From assembly GCA_022826385.1 (NCBI GenBank), contig JAJDUZ010000036.1, forward strand, positions 1 through 64,000: a stretch of 64,000 nucleotides of DNA, given 5' to 3'. This document shows, piece after piece, positions 28,182 to 37,749 of the stretch (within the stretch, counting starts at the first letter, position 1; each line of letters begins with the position of its first letter). A model generated the notes under the pieces. That model had not been told where the DNA came from. It made no database searches and saw only the letters and a program-made list of their open reading frames with translations. The position numbers were made by a program, and so were the translations under genes. Source of the DNA: Silicimonas sp. (GTDB lineage: Bacteria > Pseudomonadota > Alphaproteobacteria > Rhodobacterales > Rhodobacteraceae).

Positions 28182-28835
28182 CTAGAGAATGCTTTGGCCA
28201 GTCGACGCCCAGTCCTTCAGGAACGCGTCCAGTCCCTTGTCGGTCAGCGGGTGCTGCGCCATTTTCTTGATGACATCGGGCGGCGCCGTGGCGACATCGG
28301 CACCAATCTTCGCGGCCTCGCTCATGTGGTTCACCGAGCGGATCGACGCGGCCAGAATATTCGTCTCGAACCCGTAATTATCGTAAATCTCGCGAATATC
28401 TGCGATCAGGTCCATGCCGTCGAGGTTCAAGTCATCCAGCCGTCCGATAAAGGGCGAGATGAAGGTGGCACCGGCCTTTGCCGCCAAAAGCGCCTGGTTG
28501 GCCGAGAAGCAGAGCGTCACGTTGACCATGTGCCCTTGATCCGACAACACCTTGCACGCCTTCAGACCGGCCCAAGTCAGCGGCACCTTCACCGCGATAT
28601 TGTCAGCGATCTTCTTCAGCTCCAACCCTTCGGCAATCATGCCCTCGGCATCGGTCGCCACGGTCTCGGCGCTGACAGGGCCGGGGATCATGTTGCAGAT
28701 CTCCTTGGTCACTTCCTTGATGTCGCGCCCGGATTTCATGATCAGCGACGGGTTGGTGGTCACGCCATCGACCATGCCCAACTCGTTCAGTTCGCGGATG
28801 GCATCAGTGTCGGCGGTGTCGACGAAGAATTTCAT
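28182..28835 (-). CDS. fsa: Fructose-6-phosphate aldolase/transaldolase-like
   Basis: A 217-residue small TIM-barrel transaldolase. The N-terminus [31 protein letters not shown], and the Schiff-base Lys in [15 protein letters not shown] are conserved. This length matches the TalC/FSA subfamily, which acts as a decameric transaldolase or as fructose-6-phosphate aldolase; sequence alone does not separate them. The start at 28835 follows AGAGG. Divergent from the LysE-type exporter. Confidence 0.92.
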   Translation of the reverse strand: MKFFVDTADTDAIRELNELGMVDGVTTNPSLIMKSGRDIKEVTKEICNMIPGPVSAETVATDAEGMIAEGLELKKIADNIAVKVPLTWAGLKACKVLSDQGHMVNVTLCFSANQALLAAKAGATFISPFIGRLDDLNLDGMDLIADIREIYDNYGFETNILAASIRSVNHMSEAAKIGADVATAPPDVIKKMAQHPLTDKGLDAFLKDWASTGQSIL

Positions 28836-28921
28836 GGAGAGAGCCTCTGGCAATTGGTGTCTCGGTCGTGGCACTGATACCCCAAGCCCACCGGGAACAA
28901 AACCCACCCAAAGGACCGCTC

Positions 28922-29554
28922 ATGGACCCCTCGATCTGGATCGCCTTCATGGCCGCGTCGACCGCGCTTTTGCTCATTCCGGGGCCGACCGTTCTGCTTG
29001 TTCTGGCCTATGCGCTGTCGAAGGGCCGATGGATCGCGGTGCCAACGGCGCTTGGCGTCGCCACCGGGGACCTGATCGCGATGACCGCGTCGCTCGCGGG
29101 CCTCGGCGCGCTGGTCCTGACCTCGGCCACGCTGTTCACCCTGCTGAAATGGGCAGGCGCGGTCTATCTGGTCTGGCTTGGGGTCCTGATGATCCTTGGT
29201 GCGAAACATGCCACGCTCGACCTGCCGCAGGCGAAAGGCGAGCTTACACCGCGCGTGGCCTTCGCCAATGCCGCCGCCGTGACCGCGCTCAACCCGAAAA
29301 GCATTGTCTTCTTCATCGCCTTCGTCCCGCAATTCATCGACCCCGGCACCGCATTCCTGCCGCAAGCGTCGCTCCTGATCGCCAGCTTCGTGGTCCTCGC
29401 AGGCCTGAACGCGCTGGCCTATGCGCTTCTGGCCGACCGGCTGCGCGCAACGATCCGGCGCCCTGCGATCGTCCAATGGCTGACCCGCGCGGGCGGCGGC
29501 ACGCTGATTGCCATGGGGCTTGCCACCGCGACGCTGCGGCGCACCCCGGCCTGA
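28922..29554 (+). CDS. LysE/RhtB-family exporter
   Basis: A 210-residue inner-membrane protein with six predicted helices. The N-terminal ALLLIPGPTVLLVLAYALSKG is the family hallmark, and TALNPKSIVFFIAFVPQFI is the second conserved block. It probably exports an amino acid or homoserine-lactone-like compound; the substrate is unknown. The start at 28922 has AAGGA upstream. Its stop shares one base with the priA start. Confidence 0.92.
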   Translation: MDPSIWIAFMAASTALLLIPGPTVLLVLAYALSKGRWIAVPTALGVATGDLIAMTASLAGLGALVLTSATLFTLLKWAGAVYLVWLGVLMILGAKHATLDLPQAKGELTPRVAFANAAAVTALNPKSIVFFIAFVPQFIDPGTAFLPQASLLIASFVVLAGLNALAYALLADRLRATIRRPAIVQWLTRAGGGTLIAMGLATATLRRTPA

Positions 29555-31746
29555 TGCGGCATTTTGCGGAAGGCGATCTGGTCTCGGTCCTGACGACCCA
29601 GCCGCTTGACCGTTTGCTGGACTACAAAGCGCCCGAGGGCGGCTGCTTCCAAGGCGCGTTCGTCGAAGTGCCGCTTGGCCCGCGCAAAGTGCTGGGGGTC
29701 GTCTGGGGCGACGGCGAGGGGGGGTATGACCTCGCGAAAGTGCGCAGCGTCATCCGTGTTCTCGACGCCGTGCCGATGCGGGACGAGATGCGACAGTTCC
29801 TGATCCGGGCCGCCGAATACACGCTGACGCCGATGCCTGCGATGCTGCGGCTTGCCACGCGCTCGCCCGGCCTTGGCGATCCGCCCGCGATGCGGGTGAT
29901 CTATCGGCGCGGCACGGTCGAGGAACCCGACCGCTGGACCCCGGCCCGGCAAAAAGTCGTGGCGGTGCTGGAAGACTTTGGCGGCCTCGCCTTCACCTTG
30001 GCCGAACTGGCCGAGATGGCGGGCGTTTCGACCAGCGTCGTGAAGGGCCTCGTCAAGCAAGGCGTCGTCGCGGAAGAGGAAAGCCCCCGCGACTTGCCCT
30101 ATCCGCGGCTTGACCCGACACCGCGCGGCGACGTCGCCCTGACCGAGGAACAGGCGCACGCGGCCCGGGCGCTTCGCACCGGCGTGGCCGCCCGCCAATA
30201 CGGCACCGCGCTGTTGAAAGGCGTCACCGGCTCGGGCAAGACCGAGGTCTATCTGGAAGCCGTCGCCGCTTGCCTCGAGGCCGGGCGGCAGGCGCTTGTC
30301 CTTCTGCCCGAGATTGCGCTGACCGCCGAATTCCTGACCCGCGTCGAGGATCGCTTCGGCGCGCGGCCCGCCGAATGGCACTCGGGCGTGACCATGACCG
30401 AGCGCCGCCGCGCGTGGAAGATGGTCTCGGAAAACGGGGCGCAACTGGTGGTGGGCGCACGGTCGGCGCTGTTCCTGCCTTATCAGGATCTTGGCTTGAT
30501 CGTCGTCGATGAGGAACACGACACGTCTTACAAGCAGGAAGACGGCGTGCTCTACAATGCCCGTGACATGGCGGTGCTGCGGGCCTCGATGACCGGCGCG
30601 CAAGTCGTGCTTGCCTCGGCCACGCCGTCGCTGGAAAGCTGGGCCAATGCGGACGCGGGAAAATACACGCGCCTGACCCTGACCTCGCGCTTCGGCGAAG
30701 CCATCATGCCCGAGATGCGGGCGATCGACATGCGCGCCGAAGCATTGCCCGCCAACCGCTGGATCTCTGATACGCTGGCCGGGGCCGTCCGCCACCGGCT
30801 GGGCGAGGGCGAGCAATCGCTTCTGTTCCTCAATCGCCGGGGCTATGCGCCGGTCACCATCTGTCGCGCCTGCGGGCACCAGATCGGATGCGATCATTGC
30901 GACGCCCGCATGGTCGAACATCGCTTCCAGAAGCGCCTGATGTGCCACCAATGCGGCGAGACCAAGCCCATGCCCTCGGTCTGCCCGTCCTGCGAGGCCG
31001 AAGACCGCCTTGCCCCCGTCGGCCCTGGCGTCGAACGCATCACCGAGGAAGTGACGTCCCTGTTCCCCGAGGCGCGCACTGCCCTTCTCTCGTCCGACCT
31101 CTATGGGTCGGCCCGCGCCCTCAAGGCCCAGATCGAGGATATCGCGGCAGGCGGTGCCGACATCATCATCGGCACCCAGATCGTCGCCAAGGGCCACAAC
31201 TTTCCGCATCTCACACTGGTCGGCGTGATCGATGCCGATCTCGGGCTCCAAGGCTCCGACCTCCGGGCCGCGGAACGCACGTTTCAACTGATGCGTCAGG
31301 TGGCGGGCCGTGCCGGTCGGGCCGAGAAACCCGGTGTGGCCCTGATGCAGACCTATCAGCCCGAGCACCCGGTGATCCGCGCCATCCTGTCGGGCGAGGA
31401 AGAAGAGTTCTGGCGGGCCGAGGCCGCCGAGCGCAAGATGGCGGGCGTGCCCCCTTATGGTCGCATGGCCGGGATCGTGCTGTCGTCCCCCGACGTGGCC
31501 GAGGTGTTCGACTTCGGCAAGGCGCTCGCCGCCAGAACCGCGCCCCTACACCAGATCGGCGCGCAGGTCTTTGGCCCCGCCGCTGCCCCGATTGCCCGCA
31601 TCCGCGGCAGGCATCGCGTGCGGCTTCTGGTCAAGGCCGAGAAGACCGCCCCCCTGCAACGCGCCCTCGCGGCATGGCTCGGCCAGTTCAGGGTGCCGAC
31701 CAACCTGCGGGTTGCCGTCGATATCGATCCGCAGAGTTTTTACTGA
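29554..31746 (+). CDS. priA: Primosomal protein N' (replication restart helicase)
   Basis: PriA (730 residues) reloads the replisome at stalled forks. The N-terminal DNA-binding domain is followed by the helicase core: Walker A GVTGSGKT at residues 223-230, DEEHD as DEAH box, and QVAGRAGRAEKPG. The zinc-binding insert holds eight cysteines (CRACGHQIGCDHC, CHQCGETKPMPSVCPSC). The start overlaps the exporter stop (TGATG). The open frame extends far upstream over fsa; that part is a shadow. Confidence 0.96.
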   Translation: MRHFAEGDLVSVLTTQPLDRLLDYKAPEGGCFQGAFVEVPLGPRKVLGVVWGDGEGGYDLAKVRSVIRVLDAVPMRDEMRQFLIRAAEYTLTPMPAMLRLATRSPGLGDPPAMRVIYRRGTVEEPDRWTPARQKVVAVLEDFGGLAFTLAELAEMAGVSTSVVKGLVKQGVVAEEESPRDLPYPRLDPTPRGDVALTEEQAHAARALRTGVAARQYGTALLKGVTGSGKTEVYLEAVAACLEAGRQALVLLPEIALTAEFLTRVEDRFGARPAEWHSGVTMTERRRAWKMVSENGAQLVVGARSALFLPYQDLGLIVVDEEHDTSYKQEDGVLYNARDMAVLRASMTGAQVVLASATPSLESWANADAGKYTRLTLTSRFGEAIMPEMRAIDMRAEALPANRWISDTLAGAVRHRLGEGEQSLLFLNRRGYAPVTICRACGHQIGCDHCDARMVEHRFQKRLMCHQCGETKPMPSVCPSCEAEDRLAPVGPGVERITEEVTSLFPEARTALLSSDLYGSARALKAQIEDIAAGGADIIIGTQIVAKGHNFPHLTLVGVIDADLGLQGSDLRAAERTFQLMRQVAGRAGRAEKPGVALMQTYQPEHPVIRAILSGEEEEFWRAEAAERKMAGVPPYGRMAGIVLSSPDVAEVFDFGKALAARTAPLHQIGAQVFGPAAAPIARIRGRHRVRLLVKAEKTAPLQRALAAWLGQFRVPTNLRVAVDIDPQSFY

Positions 31747-31762
31747 ACAACCGGGCCGGGCG

Positions 31763-31809
31763 CCGGAAACTTTCAAAGTTTCCGGTCCGAAGTCTTTCCA
31801 AGACTTCGG
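31763..31809. repeat. Tandem palindromes downstream of priA
   Basis: Two perfect hairpins with one base between them: CCGGAAACTTT/AAAGTTTCCGG (11-base stem, 1-base loop) and CCGAAGTCTT/AAGACTTCGG (10-base stem, 3-base loop). A close relative of the second stands at 39444-39466. They may terminate or stabilise the priA message. Confidence 0.75.
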
Positions 31810-31903
31810 CACCTCACAGGGCGTTCACGCAAAGGTTCCCGAATAAATCTCCGTCCTCACGCGTAACCGGGCTATCCTCCCTTCAAGCGAAAGGACCTCG
31901 CTC

Positions 31904-32473
31904 ATGTTCAAACGCCTCGCCACACTCGCCTGCCTGATGGTGCTTCCCGCCGAACTGGCCGCAGCCCCCGCCGATTATGCACTTCGGAAAGATCAAAGCC
32001 GTGTCGGCTTCACCTGGTTCCTCGGGCAAGACGCCGTTTCGGGCACCATGCCGGTCTCACGGGCCGATATCTCGCTCGATTTCGACCGCCCGGCCAACAG
32101 CCGCGTCGTGGTCTCGGTCGACGCGGCCAAGGCGCGCGCGGGTGCCGTTTTCGCCGGCGAGGCGCTGAAAGGACAAAGCGTCCTCTGGACCGACCGGTTC
32201 CCGGAAATCACCTTCCAAAGCCAATCCGTCCGCCGCGACGGGCAAGGCGGGGCGATCATGACCGGCACCCTGACCGTGCGCGGCGTCACCCAGCCGCAGA
32301 CCTTCACGGCGCAACTCTTCCGCCCTGCAGGTCAAGCGGCGGGGGACCGGTCCGAGTTGACGATCCGGCTGAAAGGCACGCTGTCGCGCGCCGCCTTCGG
32401 GGCAGATGGCTACTCGAATTTCGTCGGTGACACCGTTGATCTCGACATTCAGGCCCGGATCGCGCGCCAGTAA
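31904..32473 (+). CDS. YceI-family periplasmic protein
   Basis: A 189-residue protein with a Sec signal peptide (MFKRLATLACLMVLPAELAAA). The lipocalin-like YceI domain is recognised from DQSRVGFTWFLG, FPEITFQSQSVRR and the C-terminal GDTVDLDIQARI. YceI proteins bind isoprenoids or fatty-acid amides; some are induced by high pH. No cytochrome b561 partner gene is adjacent. It precedes an MFS gene by 43 bases and could share its transcript. Confidence 0.9.
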   Translation: MFKRLATLACLMVLPAELAAAPADYALRKDQSRVGFTWFLGQDAVSGTMPVSRADISLDFDRPANSRVVVSVDAAKARAGAVFAGEALKGQSVLWTDRFPEITFQSQSVRRDGQGGAIMTGTLTVRGVTQPQTFTAQLFRPAGQAAGDRSELTIRLKGTLSRAAFGADGYSNFVGDTVDLDIQARIARQ

Positions 32474-32516
32474 CTGCCACCTTCCCAAGCCACGGAAATA
32501 GGCGTAAGGCGAAGGG

Positions 32517-33743
32517 ATGGCGACATTCGACATTTCCAACGCCGGGCAGTTGCCTGTCTGGCGTCGCCCCGTGGCGCTTCTGGTGTTGATGGCCGCCGCC
32601 ATGCCACTGGCCTTTGCCACGTGGTCGGCCCTGCTGAACAACTTCGTCATCGAACGCGCCGGGTTCACCGGGGTCGAGATCGGCTGGCTTCACACGGTGC
32701 GTGAGATCCCGGGCTTCCTGTCCTTTGCCGTCATTTTCGTGCTTCTGGTCATGCGCGAGCAGTTGTTGGGCATCCTGTCGCTGATCACGCTGGGCGTGGC
32801 AAGCGCGGTGACCGCCTATTTCCCGACCTTCGGGGGAATGCTGTTCATCACCTTCATCGCATCGGTGGGCTTCCACTATTTCGAGACGGTCAACCAGTCG
32901 CTGCAACTTCAATATATCAGCAAGGACCGGGCGCCGCAGGTGATCGGGTGGCTGGTGGCCGTGGGCTCTGGCGCGTCGCTCTTGTCCTATGGATTGCTGG
33001 TGGCGACGTGGGACCTGTTCGACCTGTCCTATAACACCGTCTACATGGTCTCGGGTGGGGCCTGCGCGCTGATTGCAGTTTATTGCTGGATCGCCTTCCC
33101 GAAATTCGAGGCGACGCCGCAGCTGAAAAAGATGGTGCTGCGCAAGCGCTATTGGCTGTATTATGCGCTGCAATTCATGTCGGGCGCGCGCCGGCAGATC
33201 TTCCTTGTCTTCGCCGCGTTCATGATGGTCGAACGGTTCGGCTTCGAAGTGCACGAGGTGACGGCGCTTTTCCTGATCAACTATCTCGCCAACATGATCT
33301 TCGCCCCGATGATGGGGCGGGCGCTGGGCATCTATGGCGAACGCAACATCCTTGTCTTCGAATATGTCGGCCTGATCACGGTGTTCCTGCTTTATGGCGG
33401 CATCTACTATTTCGGCTGGGGCGTGCTGCTGGCGGCTTCGCTTTACGTGATCGATCACCTGCTTTTTGCGATGGCCTTCGCGATGAAGACCTATTTCCAG
33501 AAGATCGCCGACCCGCAGGATATCGCGCCGACCGCGGCGGTGGCGTTCACCATCAACCATATCGCAGCCGTCTTCCTGCCCGCGCTGCTGGGTTATCTCT
33601 GGGTCGTGTCGCCCGGCGGCGTCTTCCTGCTGGCGGCGTCGATGGCCGGCGTGTCGCTGCTTTTGGCGCTGATGATCCCGCGCAACCCCGCGCCCGGACA
33701 CGAAACCGTGTTTTCACGCGGTCTTGCCGCCCCGGCAGAGTAG
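32517..33743 (+). CDS. MFS transporter
   Basis: A 408-residue transporter with about 12 membrane helices in two halves, the second beginning near residue 205 after the basic loop KKMVLRKRYW. A conserved-looking FHYFETVNQSLQLQYISKDRAPQ loop lies between helices 4 and 5 where MFS proteins often carry signature residues. Substrate unknown. The frame opens 43 bases after the YceI gene. Confidence 0.9.
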   Translation: MATFDISNAGQLPVWRRPVALLVLMAAAMPLAFATWSALLNNFVIERAGFTGVEIGWLHTVREIPGFLSFAVIFVLLVMREQLLGILSLITLGVASAVTAYFPTFGGMLFITFIASVGFHYFETVNQSLQLQYISKDRAPQVIGWLVAVGSGASLLSYGLLVATWDLFDLSYNTVYMVSGGACALIAVYCWIAFPKFEATPQLKKMVLRKRYWLYYALQFMSGARRQIFLVFAAFMMVERFGFEVHEVTALFLINYLANMIFAPMMGRALGIYGERNILVFEYVGLITVFLLYGGIYYFGWGVLLAASLYVIDHLLFAMAFAMKTYFQKIADPQDIAPTAAVAFTINHIAAVFLPALLGYLWVVSPGGVFLLAASMAGVSLLLALMIPRNPAPGHETVFSRGLAAPAE

Positions 33744-33797
33744 AAGACCGCGCCCGGCGACCCTATATTCCCTGCAACACATGAGAGGAGTGCAGAG

Positions 33798-34457
33798 ATG
33801 GTCTTCGGTATCTTGTCCCGGAAGTACAACATGGTCCCCAAGGCCGAGGCGCTGCCCGGCCGCCCGACTGCCATTCCGACCGCCGAAACGCATTTCGTCT
33901 TCGGTCGCCCGCTGACGCTGGACGTGCCCGAAGGCCACGAGGTGGCGATCTTCGGCATGGGCTGTTTCTGGGGCGTCGAGCGGATGTTCTGGAAGCTGGA
34001 GGGCGTGTACCTGACCATGGTCGGCTACGCCGCCGGTTACACCGAGAACCCGACCTATCAGGAGGTCTGCACCGGGCAGACCGGCCATAACGAAGTGGTG
34101 CGCGTGGTCTATGACTCCAGCGTCATCAGCTTCGAGACGCTTCTGAAGACGTTCTGGGAAGGCCACGACCCGACGCAGGGGATGCGCCAAGGCAACGACA
34201 CCGGCACGCAATATCGCTCGGGCATCTATGTCACCAGCGAGGCCCAGAAAGCGGCGGCCGAGGCCACGAAGGCCGCGTTTGCCGAGGGTCTGCAATCGGC
34301 CGGATATGGTGCCATCACGACCGAGATCCTGCCGGCGCCGGACTTCTATTTCGCCGAGGATTATCACCAGCAATATCTTGCGAAGAACCCGGGCGGCTAT
34401 TGCGGCCTGGGCGGCACCGGCGTGACCTGTCCGATCGGCACGGGTGTTGCCAGCTAG
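33798..34457 (+). CDS. msrA: Peptide methionine sulfoxide reductase A
   Basis: MsrA (219 residues) reduces methionine-S-sulfoxide in proteins. The catalytic cysteine is C55 in [36 protein letters not shown] and [10 protein letters not shown] are further family blocks. The C-terminal [14 protein letters not shown] holds likely resolving cysteines. An N-terminal extension of about 45 residues lacks a signal peptide, suggesting a cytoplasmic enzyme. Monocistronic; a dispersed repeat follows. Confidence 0.96.
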   Translation: MVFGILSRKYNMVPKAEALPGRPTAIPTAETHFVFGRPLTLDVPEGHEVAIFGMGCFWGVERMFWKLEGVYLTMVGYAAGYTENPTYQEVCTGQTGHNEVVRVVYDSSVISFETLLKTFWEGHDPTQGMRQGNDTGTQYRSGIYVTSEAQKAAAEATKAAFAEGLQSAGYGAITTEILPAPDFYFAEDYHQQYLAKNPGGYCGLGGTGVTCPIGTGVAS

Positions 34458-34486
34458 GGATTGCGCCGACTGCGTCGCCGCCCCAC

Positions 34487-34542
34487 CCGGGGGAGCGCTG
34501 CTCCCCCGGACCCCCACGAAGTATTTTCAAACAGAAGAAGGA
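34487..34542 (+). repeat. Dispersed repeat, GAACAGAAGAAG-tail type (copy 4)
   Basis: CCCGGGGGAGCGC/GCTCCCCCGG head, then CCCACGAAGTATTTTC and AAACAGAAGAAGGA. It lies 30 bases past msrA and 40 bases before prmA, in the gene direction. Confidence 0.7.
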
Positions 34543-34581
34543 CATTGACGCTTCGGGTCGTGGGGCGTAGCGCTGCATGTC

Positions 34582-35460
34582 ATGACGACATGGACTGCAT
34601 TGACCACTTTGGCCGGAAAGGCCCGCGCCGAGGCGTTGGGGCTGGCACTGGAAACGCTGGAGCCGGAACCGACAGGTGTCGGGGTTTTTGAGATTGAGGA
34701 CGGTTCGGACACGTGGGAGGTCGGCGGGTATTTCACCGAAGGCCCGTCCGAGGTCGCGCTGGCCTTGCTGGCCGCGGCGCATGGGGCGGCCGAGTTCGTG
34801 GTGTCGGAATTGCCCGAGACCGATTGGGTGGCGCATGTGCGACGCGAATTGTCCCCGGTCGAGGCCGGGCGGTTCTTCGTCTATGGTGCGCATGATGCCG
34901 ACCGGTTGCCATCGGATCGGATCGGGTTGCTGATCGAAGCCTCGATGGCCTTCGGCACCGGGCATCACGGGACGACATTGGGTTGTCTTCGGGCGATCGA
35001 TCAGCTTGCGGACGACGGTTGGCGTCCGGATCGCATTGCGGATATCGGCTGCGGCTCGGGCGTGCTGGCCATGGCGGCCGCGCATGTCTGGGAGGCTGAC
35101 ATCATCGCCGCCGATATTGACCCTGTTGCCATCGATGTGACGCGGGCAAATCTTGTGGCGAACGGGCTGGAGAGCAGGGTTGCGACCTGTGTTGCCCCGG
35201 GTTTTGAAGACCCGTCGCTTCAGGGGCCGTTTGATCTGGTTCTGGCGAACATTCTGAAGGGACCGCTGCTTGATCTGGCGCCGTCCATGAACGGTGCGAT
35301 GGCCGATCAGGGGCGCGCCGTGCTGAGCGGCATTCTGGTCGAGCAAGCTGAAGACGTGATCGTGCATTATTGCAACACCGGCTTCAATCTGCTGAATCGC
35401 AACGATATTGGCGACTGGACGACGCTAATCTTCGGCAAAATCGGGCCAAATCCCACCTAA
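34582..35460 (+). CDS. prmA: Ribosomal protein L11 methyltransferase
   Basis: PrmA (292 residues) trimethylates ribosomal protein uL11. The SAM-binding core is DIGCGSGVLAMAAAHVW, preceded by the family block AFGTGHHGTTLGCL and followed by LANILKGPLLDLAP, where the N-x-L-x-P-type motif is shifted to NILKGPL. The N-terminal substrate-recognition domain is present. The ATG at 34582 is the first in a clear position; its ribosome-binding site is poor. Confidence 0.93.
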   Translation: MTTWTALTTLAGKARAEALGLALETLEPEPTGVGVFEIEDGSDTWEVGGYFTEGPSEVALALLAAAHGAAEFVVSELPETDWVAHVRRELSPVEAGRFFVYGAHDADRLPSDRIGLLIEASMAFGTGHHGTTLGCLRAIDQLADDGWRPDRIADIGCGSGVLAMAAAHVWEADIIAADIDPVAIDVTRANLVANGLESRVATCVAPGFEDPSLQGPFDLVLANILKGPLLDLAPSMNGAMADQGRAVLSGILVEQAEDVIVHYCNTGFNLLNRNDIGDWTTLIFGKIGPNPT

Positions 35461-35558
35461 TTCTAGCTATTCGAAGCGCGCACGCCATAATGGCGCCCTA
35501 TTCGAGTTTATCCTCGCCAACAGCATTTTGGCGCGGTTTGTTCCATGGAGGCTGCAAG

Positions 35559-35900
35559 ATGTCAGCGTCGCAGTACGATGAGTTTGATCGCAGAATGCGC
35601 CGGATCACCCGGCGTCACACGAAACTTTCACATGGCTATGTGACATCGGTGAACGATGACGGTCTGGTCGTGGCCAAGCCGCGGCGCAAGCGGCGCGGAA
35701 CGCTGCGCGGCGTGGCGATCGTCGTTCTGGTTCTGATGGCCTTCAAGGGCTTCCTGCACAGCCAGCTTGGCGCCGATGCCTATGCCGAGCGTGTGACGAA
35801 CTTGTCGAACGGGTCGGCTTTCGAAAAGGCGGGGGGTGTGCTGATGGCCGCCGACCCGATCACGGTCTGGCTTTCGGCCCGGATATCCGGCTTCCTCTGA
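35559..35900 (+). CDS. Small single-pass membrane protein of unknown function
   Basis: A 113-residue product with a basic N-terminal half (RRMRRITRRHTKL, KPRRKRRGTLRG) and one membrane helix (VAIVVLVLMAFKGFL), then a short outside domain. The start at 35559 has GGAGG 8 bases upstream. Family not recognised. It ends before a bidirectional terminator shared with the DUF1127 gene. Confidence 0.7.
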   Translation: MSASQYDEFDRRMRRITRRHTKLSHGYVTSVNDDGLVVAKPRRKRRGTLRGVAIVVLVLMAFKGFLHSQLGADAYAERVTNLSNGSAFEKAGGVLMAADPITVWLSARISGFL

Positions 35901-35921
35901 GCCTAAAGATATCGGAAAACG

Positions 35922-35949
35922 AAAAGACCGGGCAAAGGCCCGGTCTTTT
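35922..35949. terminator. Bidirectional intrinsic terminator
   Basis: Perfect 12-base stem AAAAGACCGGGC/GCCCGGTCTTTT with a 4-base loop, U-rich in both directions, between two convergent genes. Confidence 0.92.
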
Positions 35950-35974
35950 GTGTTCTGGGGTCCTGTGATCGGTT

Positions 35975-36178
35975 TCAGAACCGGCGCTCGGCGATCCGGT
36001 CGATGTCGCCGCGGATCAGCCCGATATCCTCGAGCTCGTGCGTGCTGAGGCGCGACAGCGCGTTCCGGGTGCGGCGCGCTTCGTTCCAGGCAGTGACACG
36101 ACCGACAAAACCCCCAAGCGAGGCTGCGGCACGGGTCACGGGACCGGCCGATTGGGTGCGATGAAAAGTGTGAGCCAT
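35975..36178 (-). CDS. DUF1127-family small protein
   Basis: A 67-residue basic protein whose C-terminal half (NEARRTRNALSRLSTHELEDIGL, written here in part) is the DUF1127 domain. Small DUF1127 proteins of Rhodobacter and Agrobacterium act in RNA turnover and stress or phosphate responses; CcaF1 of R. sphaeroides is an RNA-binding example. That role is inferred here. It is transcribed toward the shared terminator and is divergent from ruvC. Confidence 0.85.
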   Translation of the reverse strand: MAHTFHRTQSAGPVTRAAASLGGFVGRVTAWNEARRTRNALSRLSTHELEDIGLIRGDIDRIAERRF

Positions 36179-36522
36179 GGCGCTGTTCCTATATCAAGAC
36201 CACGTTTCGTTTTCGCGCAGTTAGGCCCCGCGACCTGCCAGAACAAGTGCAACTTTCGCATAGCAGAGTTGCAATTTCAGCATGTCTTGAAAATGCCATA
36301 AGGTATTGTGGAAATTAAGGAAAATTGATTTTTCGCGTGTCGTTTCGAAACCGTTTCGTGTCGCTTTCTGTCGTTATTCGAAGACCTGTCGCGCTGCGGC
36401 AATTCTATGCCGCTTCAGAGCGATTGTCCCGAGCTTTGCGCCATGCCGGGTGCAAACGTCTTGGAAGATGTTCGCGTTTCGTGCTAATCCGGGTTCAACG
36501 AAGAAACGAGCAGGTCACGAAT
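36179..36522. other. 344-base spacer between DUF1127 gene and ruvC
   Basis: No supported gene. It is AT-richer in its middle (36240-36345). It holds one inverted repeat, TGCAACT at 36248-36254 and AGTTGCA at 36267-36273, about 70 bases before the DUF1127 start. It must contain both divergent promoters, but none stands out. Confidence 0.5.
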
Positions 36523-37014
36523 ATGCGTGTGATGGGGCTGGACCCGGGGTTGCGGGCGCTTGGCTGGGGCGTGGTCGACGTCGACGGCCCGCGTCTTCGG
36601 CATGTCGGCAACGGTGTGATCCGGACCGGCAGCGGTGCCCTTGGCGCGCGACTTGCGCATCTCTTTGACGAACTGACGGTGATATGGGGCGAGTTCGCGC
36701 CAGATGAAGCCGCCGTCGAGCAGACCTTTGTCAACCGGGACGGGGCGGGCACGCTGAAGCTGGGGCAAGCGCGGGGCATTGCCATGCTGGTGCCGTCGCG
36801 GGCCGGGATCACGGTCGGGGAATACGCGCCGAATGCCGTCAAGAAGGCGGTGGTTGGGGTCGGTCACGCCGACAAGTCGCAGATCGATCACATGGTGAAG
36901 ATGCAGCTGCCGGGTGTCGATATTGCCGGGCCGGACGCGGCTGACGCGCTGGCCATCGCTATTTGCCACGCGCACATGATGCAAAGCCGACGCAGCATGG
37001 GGCTGAGCGCATGA
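36523..37014 (+). CDS. ruvC: Holliday junction resolvase RuvC
   Basis: RuvC (163 residues) cuts Holliday junctions made by recombination. The four acidic metal ligands are visible: D7 ([13 protein letters not shown]), E66 (AVEQTFVN) and the Asp pair in [14 protein letters not shown]. The start at 36523 fits the usual MRVMGLDPG beginning. It overlaps ruvA by 4 bases; the order ruvC-ruvA-ruvB is standard. Confidence 0.97.
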   Translation: MRVMGLDPGLRALGWGVVDVDGPRLRHVGNGVIRTGSGALGARLAHLFDELTVIWGEFAPDEAAVEQTFVNRDGAGTLKLGQARGIAMLVPSRAGITVGEYAPNAVKKAVVGVGHADKSQIDHMVKMQLPGVDIAGPDAADALAIAICHAHMMQSRRSMGLSA

Positions 37015-37658
37015 TTGGCAAACTGACGGGCCGGATCGGGTATCGGGGCAGCGATCACGTGCTGATCGAAACCTCGGGTGTCGGCTATCTGGTCTATGTC
37101 AGCGAGCGGACGCTGGCGGCGCTGCCGGGGCCGGGCGAACGGGTCTCGGTCTATACCGATCTGCTGGTGCGCGAGGATTTGCTGCAGTTGTTCGGGTTCA
37201 CCACGCTGGCCGAGAAGGAATGGCACCGCCTGTTGATGAGCGTGCAGGGGATCGGGGCCAAGGCTTCGATGGCGATCCTTGGTGCGATTGGACCCGACGG
37301 GTTGGCGCAGGCGATTGCGCTGGGCGACTGGTCGGCGGTGAAAGCAGCACCCGGCGTCGGGCCGAAGATCGCGCAGCGGGTGGTGAACGAATTGAAGGAC
37401 AAGGCGCCCGCGATGATGGTGTTGCCGGGCGAGCCCTTGGCCGAGACGCTGGCGGACGATGCCGTGGTCGAGCCGGTGGTGCAACCGGTCGCGGCGGCCG
37501 CGTCCACGGCTCAGGCCGACGCGCTCTCGGCGCTTGGCAATCTGGGCTATGGGCCGGGCGAGGCGGCGGCGGCGGTTGCGGAAGTGTTGCGCGAGACCCC
37601 GGGGGCCGAGGCGGCGGACGTGATCCGGTTGGCCCTCAAACGATTGGCCCCGGCATGA
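37011..37658 (+). CDS. ruvA: Holliday junction DNA helicase subunit RuvA
   Basis: RuvA (215 residues) tetramers hold the four-way junction. [20 protein letters not shown] begins the OB domain; two helix-hairpin-helix motifs are seen as [16 protein letters not shown] and [16 protein letters not shown]; the flexible linker and a C-terminal RuvB-binding domain ([19 protein letters not shown]) follow. Confidence 0.97.
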   Translation: MIGKLTGRIGYRGSDHVLIETSGVGYLVYVSERTLAALPGPGERVSVYTDLLVREDLLQLFGFTTLAEKEWHRLLMSVQGIGAKASMAILGAIGPDGLAQAIALGDWSAVKAAPGVGPKIAQRVVNELKDKAPAMMVLPGEPLAETLADDAVVEPVVQPVAAAASTAQADALSALGNLGYGPGEAAAAVAEVLRETPGAEAADVIRLALKRLAPA

Positions 37659-37746
37659 GGATTTGCGCCCGGGCTTTGCCCGGTCGCTCCGCGCCGCCGC
37701 TGGCGCGGCGGCGGGACATGCGTATTTGGAAAGAGATGAAGAGGCT
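37659..37746 (+). repeat. Dispersed repeat, GGAAAGAGATGAAG-tail type
   Basis: A head of GCCCGGGC...GCCCGG and GCGCCGCCGC/GCGGCGGCG hairpins, then GGGACATGCGTATTT and GGAAAGAGATGAAGAGG. The head-core-tail plan is the same as the other repeats. Its tail supplies the purine-rich ribosome-binding site of ruvB. Confidence 0.6.
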
Positions 37747-37749
37747 GGC

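Noticed and set aside
28552-29553. 334-codon N-terminal extension of priA over fsa and the exporter
   Set aside because: Overlaps two well-supported genes; the MRHFAEGDLV start at 29554 matches the family and overlaps the exporter stop.
36240-36345. AT-rich patch before ruvC as a small RNA gene
   Set aside because: There is an inverted repeat but no terminator or clear promoter; too little to call.
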